Shown one piece after another: positions 24,985-33,321 of a stretch of 64,000 nt of DNA. The notes under the pieces were generated by a model. That model saw nothing but the letters and a program-made list of their open reading frames with translations, had not been told where the DNA came from and did no database searches. A program made the position numbers and the translations under genes. Source of the stretch: Clostridium luticellarii (GTDB lineage Bacteria > Bacillota > Clostridia > Clostridiales > Clostridiaceae); assembly GCF_002995845.1 (NCBI RefSeq), contig NZ_PVXP01000013.1, positions 1-64,000 on the forward strand. The letters run 5' to 3'. How positions within the stretch are numbered: position 1 is the stretch's first letter; every line of letters begins with the position of its first letter.

Positions 24985-25656
24985 TTATTCTACATCTACA
25001 TTTTTTACATAAGGTATTTTTAAAATATTTACTACAATTTTTTTTATTTCATTTTTATTTCTGGTATACACCCTGAAGGTGAGTCTTGTCTCAAAATTCT
25101 TGTCGTCTTTGTTATGGTGCCTGTTCACACGGATATCCGATATTTTCACTTTTGAATTTTTTAGAATATCCAGCACAGGGTTGATTCCCTCTTCTGAAAG
25201 ATCCATCCTGCCGATAGAATAGGAAGCGGTCTTATGAAATTTATTGAATATTTCCAGACCTACAAGTATCAGCGCAGTGGCACTCATACCGGGAATATAC
25301 ATACCGGCACCAATTGCTATGCCTATTCCTGCAGTGGCCCACAATCCGGCAGCAGTAGTCAAGCCTCTCACAAATTGATGCTCTACTATTATAGTTCCAG
25401 CTCCCAGAAATCCGATTCCGCTCACCACCTGGGCAGCTACCCTGCTTGGATCCAGTGATATGGCATTTGTATAGAGCTGATCTGAAAACCCATATTTTGA
25501 TACCAGCATAATAAGTGCACTGCCCACCGCTACTACAAAATGGGTTCTGAGCCCTGCCTCCTTGAAGTGACTTCTTCTTTCAAAACCTATTAAAGCTCCA
25601 AGTACTCCTGAGAGTACCAATCTAATTATCATTTCCCACTGGCTTACAAAATACAT
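24985..25656 (-). CDS. MgtC/SapB family membrane protein
   Basis: A 223-residue inner-membrane protein with 4-5 hydrophobic helices in the first 135 residues and a cytoplasmic ACT-like C-terminal domain (VKISDIRVNRHHNKDDKNFE onward). Family motifs are GALIGFERRSHFKEAGLRTH, VVAVGSALIMLVSKYGF, RVAAQVVSGIGFLGAGTI and GLTTAAGLWATAGIGIA. MgtC proteins are linked to growth at low magnesium and to control of ATP synthase in other bacteria. It stands alone; start ATG 25656 has GAGGGGG. Confidence 0.9.
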   Translation of the reverse strand: MYFVSQWEMIIRLVLSGVLGALIGFERRSHFKEAGLRTHFVVAVGSALIMLVSKYGFSDQLYTNAISLDPSRVAAQVVSGIGFLGAGTIIVEHQFVRGLTTAAGLWATAGIGIAIGAGMYIPGMSATALILVGLEIFNKFHKTASYSIGRMDLSEEGINPVLDILKNSKVKISDIRVNRHHNKDDKNFETRLTFRVYTRNKNEIKKIVVNILKIPYVKNVDVE

Positions 25657-25709
25657 AAATTACCCCCTCTTGTATATATTAGCATATTCTATAGTATTCA
25701 ATTATAACA

Positions 25710-25751
25710 TAAAACGCAGCACTGTAAAGTCAATTACAGTGCCGCGTTTTT
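25710..25751 (-). terminator. Terminator after the first Hsp20 gene
   Basis: AAAACGCAGCACTGTAA pairs with TTACAGTGCCGCGTTTTT (one mismatch) across a 6-nt loop, 12 bp past the Hsp20 stop. A and T runs flank both sides. Confidence 0.85.
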
Positions 25752-25763
25752 GTATGGGCTGTA

Positions 25764-26207
25764 TTAGTTGATGTCTATTTTCCTGCCTCTATTCCTGCCT
25801 TTTTCAGATTTAGCAAGTTCTATTTTCAAAACTCCGTCTTTAAAGGAAGCATCGATTTTCTGGTCATCTACATTGTCTATATAAAAACTTCTTTTGAATT
25901 CTCCATAGTTTCTCTCACGCCTTACAAAATCCTCTTTTTTATCTTCTCTGGAGTTCTCCCTCTTGGCCGATATAGTCAGATAGTTATTTTTGAAACTCAA
26001 ATTTATATCATCTTTATTTACTCCAGGAAGATCTGCCTCAACTAGATAAGAATCATCATTTTCCTTAAGATCAACTTTAAAGTCCCTGCCAAAAACATTC
26101 ATTCCAACCGGTGAAAAGTCATTATTGAAAAAGGACTTCATGAATTTTTCAAATTCGTCGCCTCTGCTCATGGAATTATCTTTTCTAAATGGAATCATAT
26201 CAAACAT
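25764..26207 (-). CDS. Small heat-shock protein (Hsp20), copy 1
   Basis: A 147-residue alpha-crystallin-domain chaperone that keeps unfolding proteins soluble. The ACD spans about 45-147, with FKVDLKENDDSYLVEADLPG, NYLTISAKRE, RRERNYGEFKRSFYIDNVD and FKDGVLKIELAK. The start is MFDMIPF at ATG 26207 (GAGGAGG 9 nt upstream), not the upstream ATG at 26279. It is close to the second copy at 33955 along its whole length, including the promoter, so one arose by duplication. The promoter overlaps a CtsR-type site. Confidence 0.93.
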   Translation of the reverse strand: MFDMIPFRKDNSMSRGDEFEKFMKSFFNNDFSPVGMNVFGRDFKVDLKENDDSYLVEADLPGVNKDDINLSFKNNYLTISAKRENSREDKKEDFVRRERNYGEFKRSFYIDNVDDQKIDASFKDGVLKIELAKSEKGRNRGRKIDIN

Positions 26208-26250
26208 AATACATAACCTCCTCGTATTGGTAATCTTTATTACAGTTATT

Positions 26251-26280
26251 ATAGTACAGTAAAAGTCAAAGAAAGTCAAA
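26251..26280 (-). promoter_or_regulatory. Hsp20 copy 1 promoter with CtsR operator
   Basis: Minus strand -35 TTGACT, 17-bp spacer, -10 TACTAT. The plus-strand AGTCAAAGAAAGTCAAA (26264-26280) matches the CtsR heptad direct repeat (RGTCAAA-N3-RGTCAAA) and covers the -35 box. CtsR repression of heat-shock genes is established in Firmicutes; ctsR is not in this window. Confidence 0.85.
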
Positions 26281-26435
26281 GTCTAATAAATATAGCTTTT
26301 TAACTTAACCAGCCGTCAAAAACAGCACTGGTCATATAATTTAGTATGAGCAGTATATAAAAAAATAAACTGTGCTTGTTATGTATTTATAGTAATTAAC
26401 TGAAAAAATCAAAAAAATTTTTTATTTGATACAAA

Positions 26436-26461
26436 AAAACAGCCTTTTTAACGGCTGTTTT
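26436..26461 (-). terminator. Terminator of the DDAH-like gene
   Basis: AAAACAGCC pairs with GGCTGTTTT over an 8-nt loop, with a long A/T context, 18 bp past the stop at 26479. Confidence 0.8.
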
Positions 26462-26478
26462 CCATAATCAAATCGTAT

Positions 26479-27330
26479 TTACTTCCTTTTCAGCGGGAAA
26501 GTCATGCAGTGTATTCCGCCTCCATGTTTAAACATCTCACTTATATGGGGCTCTATTACTTCAATTCCATAGGATCTCAAAGCACTGTTGACTTTTCTAT
26601 TATCCCGAAAGGATACCACTTTTTCGTTTCCCAGCGCCTGAAGATTGCAGTGGCATCTAAGCAGATTGTCTCTGTCCACTTCTATGAGTTTGAAATTTCT
26701 GTCCTTCAATATGTCCAAAAACTCGCCCGGAAGAACCTCACTGCATATTACAGCAAGTTTTTCCGCAACTATATTAAAGCACATATCCAGGTGAAGACAT
26801 TTTTCGGGCGACTTAACCCCTATGACTTCATAACCATACCTTGCTATCTGCTGTTTTATCTCCTCGACACCCAATTCATCAGTGCGCTCCAGTATACCTA
26901 TGGCTATGGTGCTGTCATCCAGCATCCAGAAGTCGCCGCCTTCAAAATGTCCTCTGCTGCACCTTGCCACACAGGGAATGCCGAGTTCCTCCATTTTCTT
27001 CCGGTAGGCTTGTGTTTCAGACTTTCTGGGTTCTATTCTAAAGTTTCCAAGTATATAGCCTTCTCTTATGCTGGCACCAAAATCCCTGGCAAATACCTGA
27101 TCATGGAGATCATGATCAGGTTTCATCAAAACCACCTCCACACCATTTGATCTGTATGCATCTACAAGTTCTTCATGTTCCTTCATGCAGAGAGCACCAT
27201 TTATTCTGATCCCATTATCTTCACCATATGTATGCTTTTTTAAATATGCATAGGTAGGCGGACACATAAGCACTTTTTTCAAAGATGCAGTTGAATTTCT
27301 CACAAAACATTCACTCATTTTCGTATTCAT
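26479..27330 (-). CDS. Amidinotransferase-superfamily hydrolase (DDAH/arginine-deiminase-like)
   Basis: A 283-residue cytoplasmic enzyme of the guanidino-group-modifying superfamily. The catalytic triad positions are visible: GHFEGGDFW (Glu/Asp), CLHLDMCFN (His) and the nucleophile Cys in GGGIHCMTFPL near the C-terminus. The N-terminal PPTYAYLKKH and VFARDFGASI are also typical. Likely substrates are arginine, methylated arginine or related guanidines, giving citrulline. No arginine-pathway gene is adjacent. It has its own terminator. Start ATG 27330 follows GGGAGG. Confidence 0.82.
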   Translation of the reverse strand: MNTKMSECFVRNSTASLKKVLMCPPTYAYLKKHTYGEDNGIRINGALCMKEHEELVDAYRSNGVEVVLMKPDHDLHDQVFARDFGASIREGYILGNFRIEPRKSETQAYRKKMEELGIPCVARCSRGHFEGGDFWMLDDSTIAIGILERTDELGVEEIKQQIARYGYEVIGVKSPEKCLHLDMCFNIVAEKLAVICSEVLPGEFLDILKDRNFKLIEVDRDNLLRCHCNLQALGNEKVVSFRDNRKVNSALRSYGIEVIEPHISEMFKHGGGIHCMTFPLKRK

Positions 27331-27426
27331 CCATTTTATCCTCCCTTATGATCATAGAGTCTTCTATACTTTATATTGCCCATTTCTTCTTTCAAAGTAC
27401 TAGGATGTAACTGGAAATTTATAATA

Positions 27427-27458
27427 TTTTGTAAAAAAATGGGATGGGGTCAGTCCCT
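27427..27458 (-). repeat. RAYT-type palindromic repeat, half element
   Basis: Contains the arm (plus strand TGGGGTCAGTCCCT) and part of the loop (TTTTGTAA), but not the second arm. The stop codon of the overlapping ABC permease (27450-27452) lies inside the arm. Confidence 0.8.
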
Positions 27459-28361
27459 ACCCAAAGATTGCGGCATGGCAGAACGCCTTGTTTTGGTCTC
27501 TTTGGTGGTAATAATGAGAACCACAAAAGTAAAAATATAGGGGAGCATTTGAAGTATGTGTACTGGTACAGTGAAGCCGAAAGCCTGCAGATGCAGGCCA
27601 AGGGAACTTATGATTCCGAAAATATATGCCCCTGCCATGGCACGAACTGGATTCCACATGGCAAATATAACAAGAGCTATGGCAATCCAGCCTCTGCCTG
27701 CCGTCATATTTTCACTCCAGGAGGGTGAGTATGCAAGTGATATATATGCTCCTGCGGCTCCTGACAGCATGCCGCCCAAAACCACACATACGTACCTCAC
27801 CAGTGAAACATTTATACCCGCCGTACTTGCAGAAAAGGGATTTTCACCTACAGTCCTGATTATAAGTCCCGCTTTGGTCCTGTATAATACAAACCACATT
27901 ACAAAGACCAGTATAAAACTCAAATACACCAGAACATCATTTTTAAAAAAGACTGCCCCTATTACAGGTATTTTATTTAAAAGCGGTATGCTCACTGCCT
28001 TAAATGAGTCAACCGGCAGCACACCTATGTAGGATTTTCCCAGATATGCACTAAATCCCGTCCCAAATATGGCAAGTGCCACACCGCTTGCCACCTGATT
28101 TGCCTTCAATTTTACTGTAAGCAGCCCATGAAAAAATGCCAGAACTGCACCGGCACCACAGCCTGCCGCAAATCCAATCCACCTGTTTCCAGTATTGATA
28201 CTGACTGAAAATCCCGCTACGGCTCCTACAAGCATCATGCCCTCCACCCCTAAATTTATAACTCCTGATTTCTCGGACAAAAGCTCTCCAAGACAGGCAT
28301 ATAGCAGCGGAGTACCTGCAATAATTCCCGCAGCAAGCATGGAAATCATAAATGTACTCAT
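27450..28361 (-). CDS. BMP-type ABC transporter permease (second permease), 3' end in a repeat
   Basis: A 303-residue membrane protein with about 8 hydrophobic helices, of the branched-chain/ribose permease family (PF02653), in the BmpA/NupQ branch. Seen are LLYACLGELLSEKSGVINLGVEGMM (shown over two helices) and RTVGENPFSASTAGINV, the EAA-like coupling loop. It overlaps the upstream permease by one base (TAATG). The C-terminus reads SAMPQSLGRD, and the last codons and the TGA are part of a palindromic repeat. Relatives usually continue a few residues past SLG, so it is probably slightly shortened. Confidence 0.88.
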   Translation of the reverse strand: MSTFMISMLAAGIIAGTPLLYACLGELLSEKSGVINLGVEGMMLVGAVAGFSVSINTGNRWIGFAAGCGAGAVLAFFHGLLTVKLKANQVASGVALAIFGTGFSAYLGKSYIGVLPVDSFKAVSIPLLNKIPVIGAVFFKNDVLVYLSFILVFVMWFVLYRTKAGLIIRTVGENPFSASTAGINVSLVRYVCVVLGGMLSGAAGAYISLAYSPSWSENMTAGRGWIAIALVIFAMWNPVRAMAGAYIFGIISSLGLHLQAFGFTVPVHILQMLPYIFTFVVLIITTKETKTRRSAMPQSLGRD

Positions 28362-29437
28362 TATGTTCTCTCCTTTCTCACCAATTTATACTGGAGCAAT
28401 ATTTCACTGCCCAGCACAAAAAGCAGTATGGCACCCTGGAACATCAAAACCGTGCTCAGCGAAAAACCCGAGGTCTGCAGATTATATCCTCCTACAAAAA
28501 GTCCTCCCATAAAAAATGAAACAATCATTATTCCAAAGGGATTAAGCCTGGCTAAAAGTGCAATTATAACTGCTGTATAACCGTATCCGGGAGATATATC
28601 CTGCTGGAGCCTGTGAACAGCACCTGATATTTCTATCATCCCGGCTGCCCCGGCTATTCCGCCGCTTATAAACATTACTATCAATATGTTTTTTGCATAG
28701 TTCATCCCCGCATAAACTGCCGTATTCCTGCTGTTTCCGCTTACTTTTATCTCATAACCCCACCTGGAATATTTCAGGAAAAGAAACAGAAGCAGCCCAA
28801 TTATCACTGCAGCAAACAGACCTATATTTATATCCGTATTTCCAAGACAGGGCAGTGCTGCATTCTGTGAAAAAGCTGCAGTCACCGGAAAATTTTTTCC
28901 TTTAGGATCTTTCCATGGTCCAAATACCAGATACTGAACCCATAAAATAGCTATATAATTCAAAAGCAGTGTGCTTATGGTTTCATTTATATTTAAGAAG
29001 GCCTTTGGAATTGCTGCAGCTAAAGCCCATATTCCTCCAGCTGCAAACCCACAGGCCAGCATAAGCAGCAGAAGCTCACCGGAAGGCAGTGAAGGAAATT
29101 CAAGCGCTGCCCAGGAGGCCCCGAAAGCTCCCATGAAAAACTGCCCTTCTCCGCCTATGTTCCAGAGATTCATACGAAAAGACAGTGAAACTCCGAGTGA
29201 AGTGAGCATAAGAGGTATGGATTTTGCCAGAGTTTCAGAAACTCCATATGCAGATCCAAAGGCTCCTGAAAATATCTGGTAGCACACATCTGCCGGATTG
29301 TTTCCAGTAACGGCAATTATGAAAGAAGAAAATATAATTCCGCCTGCCAGAGACAAAATGGAAACAATTATCTGTTTTTTCATGGAACAGGAATTTGTTT
29401 TTTCCAATTTCCACCCTGTAAAATCAAAACTAGCCAC
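28361..29437 (-). CDS. BMP-type ABC transporter permease (first permease)
   Basis: A 358-residue membrane protein with about 8-9 transmembrane helices, PF02653 family, NupP-like. Typical motifs are SLGVSLSFRMNLWNIGGEGQ (N-terminal third) and KVSGNSRNTAVYAGMNYAKN (cytoplasmic coupling loop). It forms the channel with the second permease. It starts at GTG 29437, overlapping the ATPase stop by 8 bases, so translation is coupled. The first helix follows a cytoplasmic leader. Confidence 0.9.
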   Translation of the reverse strand: MASFDFTGWKLEKTNSCSMKKQIIVSILSLAGGIIFSSFIIAVTGNNPADVCYQIFSGAFGSAYGVSETLAKSIPLMLTSLGVSLSFRMNLWNIGGEGQFFMGAFGASWAALEFPSLPSGELLLLMLACGFAAGGIWALAAAIPKAFLNINETISTLLLNYIAILWVQYLVFGPWKDPKGKNFPVTAAFSQNAALPCLGNTDINIGLFAAVIIGLLLFLFLKYSRWGYEIKVSGNSRNTAVYAGMNYAKNILIVMFISGGIAGAAGMIEISGAVHRLQQDISPGYGYTAVIIALLARLNPFGIMIVSFFMGGLFVGGYNLQTSGFSLSTVLMFQGAILLFVLGSEILLQYKLVRKERT

Positions 29438-30947
29438 TGTAATTCTCCTTTCCGCCTTCGTACATCATCATACCTATGGACTCAGCAGTAACTTCCATGG
29501 GATTTACTATGTCCACTATAAGTCCCTGATGTAATACGGCAATCCTGTCTGAAAGCTGCAGCAAGTCGTCAATTTCTTCAGATATAAGAAGAAGCGCCCT
29601 GCCTTTATTTCTTTCCTCCAGCAAAAGTTTCTTCATATATTGTGAAGCTCCTATGTCAAGTCCTCTAAATGGATAGGAAAGAACAAGCACGACGGGATTC
29701 ATCTCTATTTCCCTTGCCAGAAGAAGTTTCTGCATGTTGCCGCCCGACATTGTACCAGCCTGATCATATATGGAAGACACTTTAATATTAAATTTTTCAA
29801 CTATGTCCTCTGTATCCTCACGTACTTTTTTCCAGTTCATAAAAATTCCCGGAGTACTGCGATAACTCTCAAGTACTGCATTTTCACAGAGGTTCATATT
29901 CCCCACAAGACCTGTAGTCATCCTGTCTTCCGGTACATAGCCTATTCCACGCTCTATACGTCTTTTCCTGTTTTCACCGGTACAGCTTGACCCCTTTAAA
30001 ATTATATTACCTTCTTGGACGGGAATGAGTCCTGCAATGACTTCTGCCAGTTCTCTCTGCCCGTTGTTGTCAATTCCTGCAATACCAAGTATCTCTCCCT
30101 GATGTATACTGAAAGATATATCCTTCAGCTTCACAAAACCTTCTGAAGAACTGCAGCATACATTCTTTAATTCCAGGACCTTTTCCGGCTTTACCGCCGT
30201 TCTTTTAACCAAATTGCATATTTTATCCTTTCCCATCATCATTTCTGAAATTTTGCTTTCCTCCACAGATTTTGTGTCAAAGGTACCTATCGATCTGCCA
30301 TTTTGCAGTATGGTAATTCTATCAGTATTTTTTATAACCTCCCGCATTTTATGGGATATTATTATAATTGATTTCCCTTCTCCAACCATCAGATGAAGTG
30401 TATTGTAAAAGGCCTCTATCTCGTTTTTCGCAAGCACTGCCGTAGGCTCATCCATTATAAGTATTTCTGCCCCCTGCATCAACACTTTTATAATTTCAAC
30501 CTTCTGCATTTCCCCTACTGTAAGCTGCCGCACCCTGGCATCCGGCTCTACCTCAAGTCCATATTTTTGAGCACTTTCTACAATCTGATTGTCTATGTAT
30601 TTTTTATTGTAAATCTGCTTTAAATTTTTAAGTCCAATCATTATATTTTCCGATACGGTAAATGCTTTTACCAGTTCAAAATGCTGGTGGACCATCCCTA
30701 TACCACATGCTATGGCGTCTTTGGGTGAATTGAATTCCACAGTTTTCCCATTTATTTTTATCTCACCATAATCCGGCCTGTAAAGTCCCGACAGTATATT
30801 CATAAGGGTGCTCTTACCCGCTCCATTTTCGCCTAATAATGCATGAATTTCACCTTTATTTAGCGAAAAACAAATTTTATCGTTGGCAGGTACTCTGGAA
30901 AATTTCTTGGATATGTTTATCATTTCAACTACAGATAATTTTTTCAT
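29430..30947 (-). CDS. BMP-type ABC transporter ATPase (two nucleotide-binding domains)
   Basis: A 505-residue cytoplasmic protein with two ABC domains, as in ribose/nucleoside importers (RbsA/NupO-like). Domain 1 has Walker A ALLGENGAGKSTLMNIL, signature LTVGEMQKVEIIKVL and Walker B ILIMDEPTAVL. In domain 2 the Walker A is degenerate (GIAGIDNNGQRELAEV), the signature is MSGGNMQKLLLAREI and Walker B is VVLVLSYPFRGLD. A weak second site is normal for this family. ATG 30947 is used; the TTG at 30962 lies in the ribosome-site stretch. A hairpin precedes it (30978-31002). Confidence 0.93.
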   Translation of the reverse strand: MKKLSVVEMINISKKFSRVPANDKICFSLNKGEIHALLGENGAGKSTLMNILSGLYRPDYGEIKINGKTVEFNSPKDAIACGIGMVHQHFELVKAFTVSENIMIGLKNLKQIYNKKYIDNQIVESAQKYGLEVEPDARVRQLTVGEMQKVEIIKVLMQGAEILIMDEPTAVLAKNEIEAFYNTLHLMVGEGKSIIIISHKMREVIKNTDRITILQNGRSIGTFDTKSVEESKISEMMMGKDKICNLVKRTAVKPEKVLELKNVCCSSSEGFVKLKDISFSIHQGEILGIAGIDNNGQRELAEVIAGLIPVQEGNIILKGSSCTGENRKRRIERGIGYVPEDRMTTGLVGNMNLCENAVLESYRSTPGIFMNWKKVREDTEDIVEKFNIKVSSIYDQAGTMSGGNMQKLLLAREIEMNPVVLVLSYPFRGLDIGASQYMKKLLLEERNKGRALLLISEEIDDLLQLSDRIAVLHQGLIVDIVNPMEVTAESIGMMMYEGGKENYSG

Positions 30948-30977
30948 GTTACCCCTCTCCAACCTTTAAAATTTACA

Positions 30978-31002
30978 TGCCGGCCTTTCTAAAAAGCCGG
31001 CA
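30978..31002 (-). terminator. Intercistronic hairpin between binding-protein and ATPase genes
   Basis: TGCCGGC pairs with GCCGGCA over an 11-nt loop, with TGTAAATTTT after it in the minus direction. Such hairpins often let the binding protein be made in excess over the membrane parts, by partial termination or mRNA protection. Confidence 0.65.
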
Positions 31003-31036
31003 GCAGAGAATTATCTCTCAATATCAGTAATGTATT

Positions 31037-32152
31037 CTACTTGGAAATTGTTCCTTCAACACCCTTTACAAACCAGTTAAGTGAAAGCATCTGTTCATCT
31101 GTAAGCTTCTGACCCTGGGAAACCTTCAAATTTCCCGACTGATCATATATAGGTCCTGCAAACACATTCAGCCTGCCGCTTATAATATCATTTCTCTTTT
31201 TTGAAACCAGTGATTTCGCATCACTGTCCACCATATTCCCGTAAGGTCCTATATCAATTATTGAATCATCTTTAATGCCGCCCCAGTACTGCGACGATTT
31301 CCACGTACCGTCAGCTACGGATTTCACTATCTTTACATAATGTGGCCCCCAATTCCAGACTGCCCCTCCAAGCACTGCTTTTGGAGCTTTGGATCTCATG
31401 TCGGAGCTGAAGCCGATTGCATACACTCCCCTTTCCTGTGCAGTCTGGGGCACGGTTGTGGAATCCAGGTGCATTGCAAGTACATCCGCACCAGCATCTA
31501 CAAGGCTGTTAGCTGCAGTTTTTTCAGTTGCAGGATCACTCCAGGAATTTGTATACACCACTTTAACCTTTACACCTGGATTTACAGATTGAGCTCCCAG
31601 AGTAAATGCGTCAATGTTTCTTATGACTTCAGGTATGGAAAATGGAGCCAAAAAACCTATTATATTGCTTTTTGTATACTTACCTGCAAGAATTCCCGAA
31701 AGATATCTCCCTTCATAATCACGTCCAAAATATGTACCCAGGTTATTTGAAGTTTTATATCCGCTGCAGTGCATAAAAACTACCTTGGGAAATTTTTTTG
31801 CCACATTTGCCATATAATCCATATATCCATAGGTTGTCCCAAATATAATCTTATTTCCTTTTTGGGCAAGCTGTGTAAATATCTTTTCAGAATCAGCAGT
31901 TTCAGGAACATTGTCCACATATGTCACTTCTACATTGGGCATATGACTTATCAAATACTTTCTCCCTTGATCCTGGGCAAAATTCCATCCTACATCGCTT
32001 ATAGGACCTTCATAGACAAACGCAACTTTAATTTTTTCACCACTTGAAGCAGACTTTTTCTGTGTATTGCTTTGACACCCTGCCGCCAAAGTGGACATTA
32101 TCAAAGCAGCACACAGCAAAATCAAGCCTCCCATTCTAAATTTTTTCAACAT
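31037..32152 (-). CDS. BMP-family substrate-binding lipoprotein
   Basis: A 371-residue lipoprotein of the basic-membrane-protein family (PF02608), the extracytoplasmic binding protein of nucleoside-type ABC importers. Lipobox LAAGC near residue 26, followed by KIKVAFVYEGPISDVGWNFA, VFMHCSGYKTSNNLGTYFGR and GAVWNWGPHYVKIVKSVADG. Known members bind nucleosides such as guanosine or adenosine. It is the first gene of a four-gene operon. Its 5' leader contains a cobalamin riboswitch (32378-32540) and a terminator (32254-32276). That suggests the ligand is linked to B12 or to a B12-dependent need. Confidence 0.92.
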   Translation of the reverse strand: MLKKFRMGGLILLCAALIMSTLAAGCQSNTQKKSASSGEKIKVAFVYEGPISDVGWNFAQDQGRKYLISHMPNVEVTYVDNVPETADSEKIFTQLAQKGNKIIFGTTYGYMDYMANVAKKFPKVVFMHCSGYKTSNNLGTYFGRDYEGRYLSGILAGKYTKSNIIGFLAPFSIPEVIRNIDAFTLGAQSVNPGVKVKVVYTNSWSDPATEKTAANSLVDAGADVLAMHLDSTTVPQTAQERGVYAIGFSSDMRSKAPKAVLGGAVWNWGPHYVKIVKSVADGTWKSSQYWGGIKDDSIIDIGPYGNMVDSDAKSLVSKKRNDIISGRLNVFAGPIYDQSGNLKVSQGQKLTDEQMLSLNWFVKGVEGTISK

Positions 32153-32253
32153 ATCTTCCCCCTAAGTTACTAATATGGTGAACAAGAATATTGTTTCATC
32201 AGTGAAAATTGTATGTTCATACGGCAAAATTCCCTGTGGAATAATTTTACAAC

Positions 32254-32276
32254 AACAAAAGAACCCCTGAGGGTCC
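32254..32276 (-). terminator. Riboswitch-controlled terminator
   Basis: In the minus direction GGACCC-TCAG-GGGTTC is followed by TTTTGTTG. It lies between the cobalamin aptamer and the lipoprotein start, so it is the likely expression platform. Confidence 0.8.
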
Positions 32277-32377
32277 TTCCTATTTATACTGCAGTCCAAC
32301 TATCCGCATTACCTTGTCAATAAAACACGCAATTAATAAAATGTATAATATCTTGCCCTCCGAAAGAATTAACAAAA

Positions 32378-32540
32378 AATGTCAGGCAGGCTTCCTGGCT
32401 CGGATTCATCCTACTCCCTCATCTTCCCAGATAACTTACCAGTGATACAAACAAGGTTTCATCTTCCATACAGTAGCGGTGGGGCTGCAGTGTTTACTAC
32501 ACTTTTCCTTTTAACTATCAAAAAACAGCACCTAACATCA
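32378..32540 (-). promoter_or_regulatory. Cobalamin (B12) riboswitch
   Basis: Read on the minus strand the conserved B12-box elements appear in order: TTAGGTGCT (32527-32535), AAAAGGAAAAGTG, CACTGCAGCCCCACCGCTACTGTA, CACTGG, CTGGGAAGATGAG, then GAGCCAGGAAGCCTGCCTGAC at the end. These match the AdoCbl-type aptamer core, including the GCCCC/C-ACTGT and GCCAGGA-GCCTGCC blocks. Cobalamin binding normally switches the downstream genes off. A TATAAT -10 lies upstream (32571-32576 on the plus strand as ATTATA). The switch precedes the BMP transporter operon. Confidence 0.93.
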
Positions 32541-32618
32541 AATATTAAATTTTTAAAAACTATTTGTTACATTATAATTAAGTATATGACATAAATTTCA
32601 GCCAGTCAACATAAATAC

Positions 32619-32921
32619 TTACTTTTTCTGAGAATTAAACAGTTCAGAAGGCTCCTCAACTTCAGGACATTTATACAATTCAAAGGGATCTATATCCAGA
32701 CATTCACCCGGATCATAATTTCCCTCAATATCCCACGCCAAAGTCCCATTTAAAACAGTACATCTGTCCATAAAAACATTCTTATTCTTAATCTGCTTGA
32801 AAACACCCTTATTTATCACATCAGAGGCATCAAACAGTTTTATTGAGCCATCATCAAAATAAATGTATACTTTATAATTTTCAGTAGGTATTACCTGTAT
32901 TACTTCTGGAAAATATTCCAT
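32619..32921 (-). CDS. DUF2442 protein
   Basis: A 100-residue protein of the DUF2442 family. Motifs: VIQVIPTENYKVYIYFDDGS, LFDASDVINKGVF, LNGTLAWDIEGNYDPGECLD. It is paired with an upstream DUF4160 gene (stop 14 bp upstream). This pair is common in bacteria and is often suspected to be a toxin-antitoxin-like or mobile-element-linked module; the function is not established. RBS GGGGGG, ATG 32921. Confidence 0.85.
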   Translation of the reverse strand: MEYFPEVIQVIPTENYKVYIYFDDGSIKLFDASDVINKGVFKQIKNKNVFMDRCTVLNGTLAWDIEGNYDPGECLDIDPFELYKCPEVEEPSELFNSQKK

Positions 32922-32935
32922 AAAAAGTCCCCCCT

Positions 32936-33241
32936 TTACGATAACGGTGATATTTTATTAAGTCTCTCATGCGATCTTGATAATTCCCAATTTTGTATCA
33001 GTTCATCCTTATGCAATTCTGCCCAAGCCAATACCAATTTTAGCTGACGTTTGGGAAGCATTCCTTTTAATACTTTTACGTCCATTATATCAATTAATGC
33101 TCTATCTCCATTATACTCAGCATGAAAATGAGGAGGCATGTGATAACTATAATTTATAGTTATTCTTATACCAAAAAACAAACTTATCTCAGGTAAAATA
33201 AACACTCCCTTCCAAGAATACTCTTTTAACATTACTTTCAT
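32936..33241 (-). CDS. DUF4160 protein
   Basis: A protein of about 101 residues or less from the DUF4160 family, recognised by the SYHMPPHFHAEYNGDRALID block, a GMLPKRQLKLVLAWAELHK helix and a C-terminal W-x-L. The family normally starts at the residue aligned with L17 here (LPEISLFFGIRI), where the codon is TTA, not a start. The ribosome-site-like GGAAGGGAG lies just before that point, suggesting that an original start codon has been lost or that GTG/ATT nearby is used. The upstream ATG at 33241 has no clear ribosome site. It partners the DUF2442 gene. Confidence 0.75.
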   Translation of the reverse strand: MKVMLKEYSWKGVFILPEISLFFGIRITINYSYHMPPHFHAEYNGDRALIDIMDVKVLKGMLPKRQLKLVLAWAELHKDELIQNWELSRSHERLNKISPLS

Positions 33242-33292
33242 TATAACCCATAATATTCATAATTTTAATTGCACTATCCAAATATGAACTAT

Positions 33293-33321
33293 TTACATTT
33301 TTTGTAATGGGGTCAGTCCCC
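33293..33321 (-). repeat. RAYT repeat, half element inside the RAYT 3' end
   Basis: Loop TTACATTTTTTGTAA joined to arm TGGGGTCAGTCCCC; the opposite arm is missing. The loop is identical to that of the full element at 39541. It encodes the C-terminus and TAA stop of the RAYT gene. Confidence 0.9.

Noticed and set aside
26509-27150. 213-codon plus-strand frame opposite the DDAH-like gene
   Set aside because: Antisense shadow of a well-conserved enzyme; no start signal and no recognisable family.
31340-31750. 136-codon plus-strand frame opposite the BMP lipoprotein
   Set aside because: Antisense shadow; no ribosome site and no domain.
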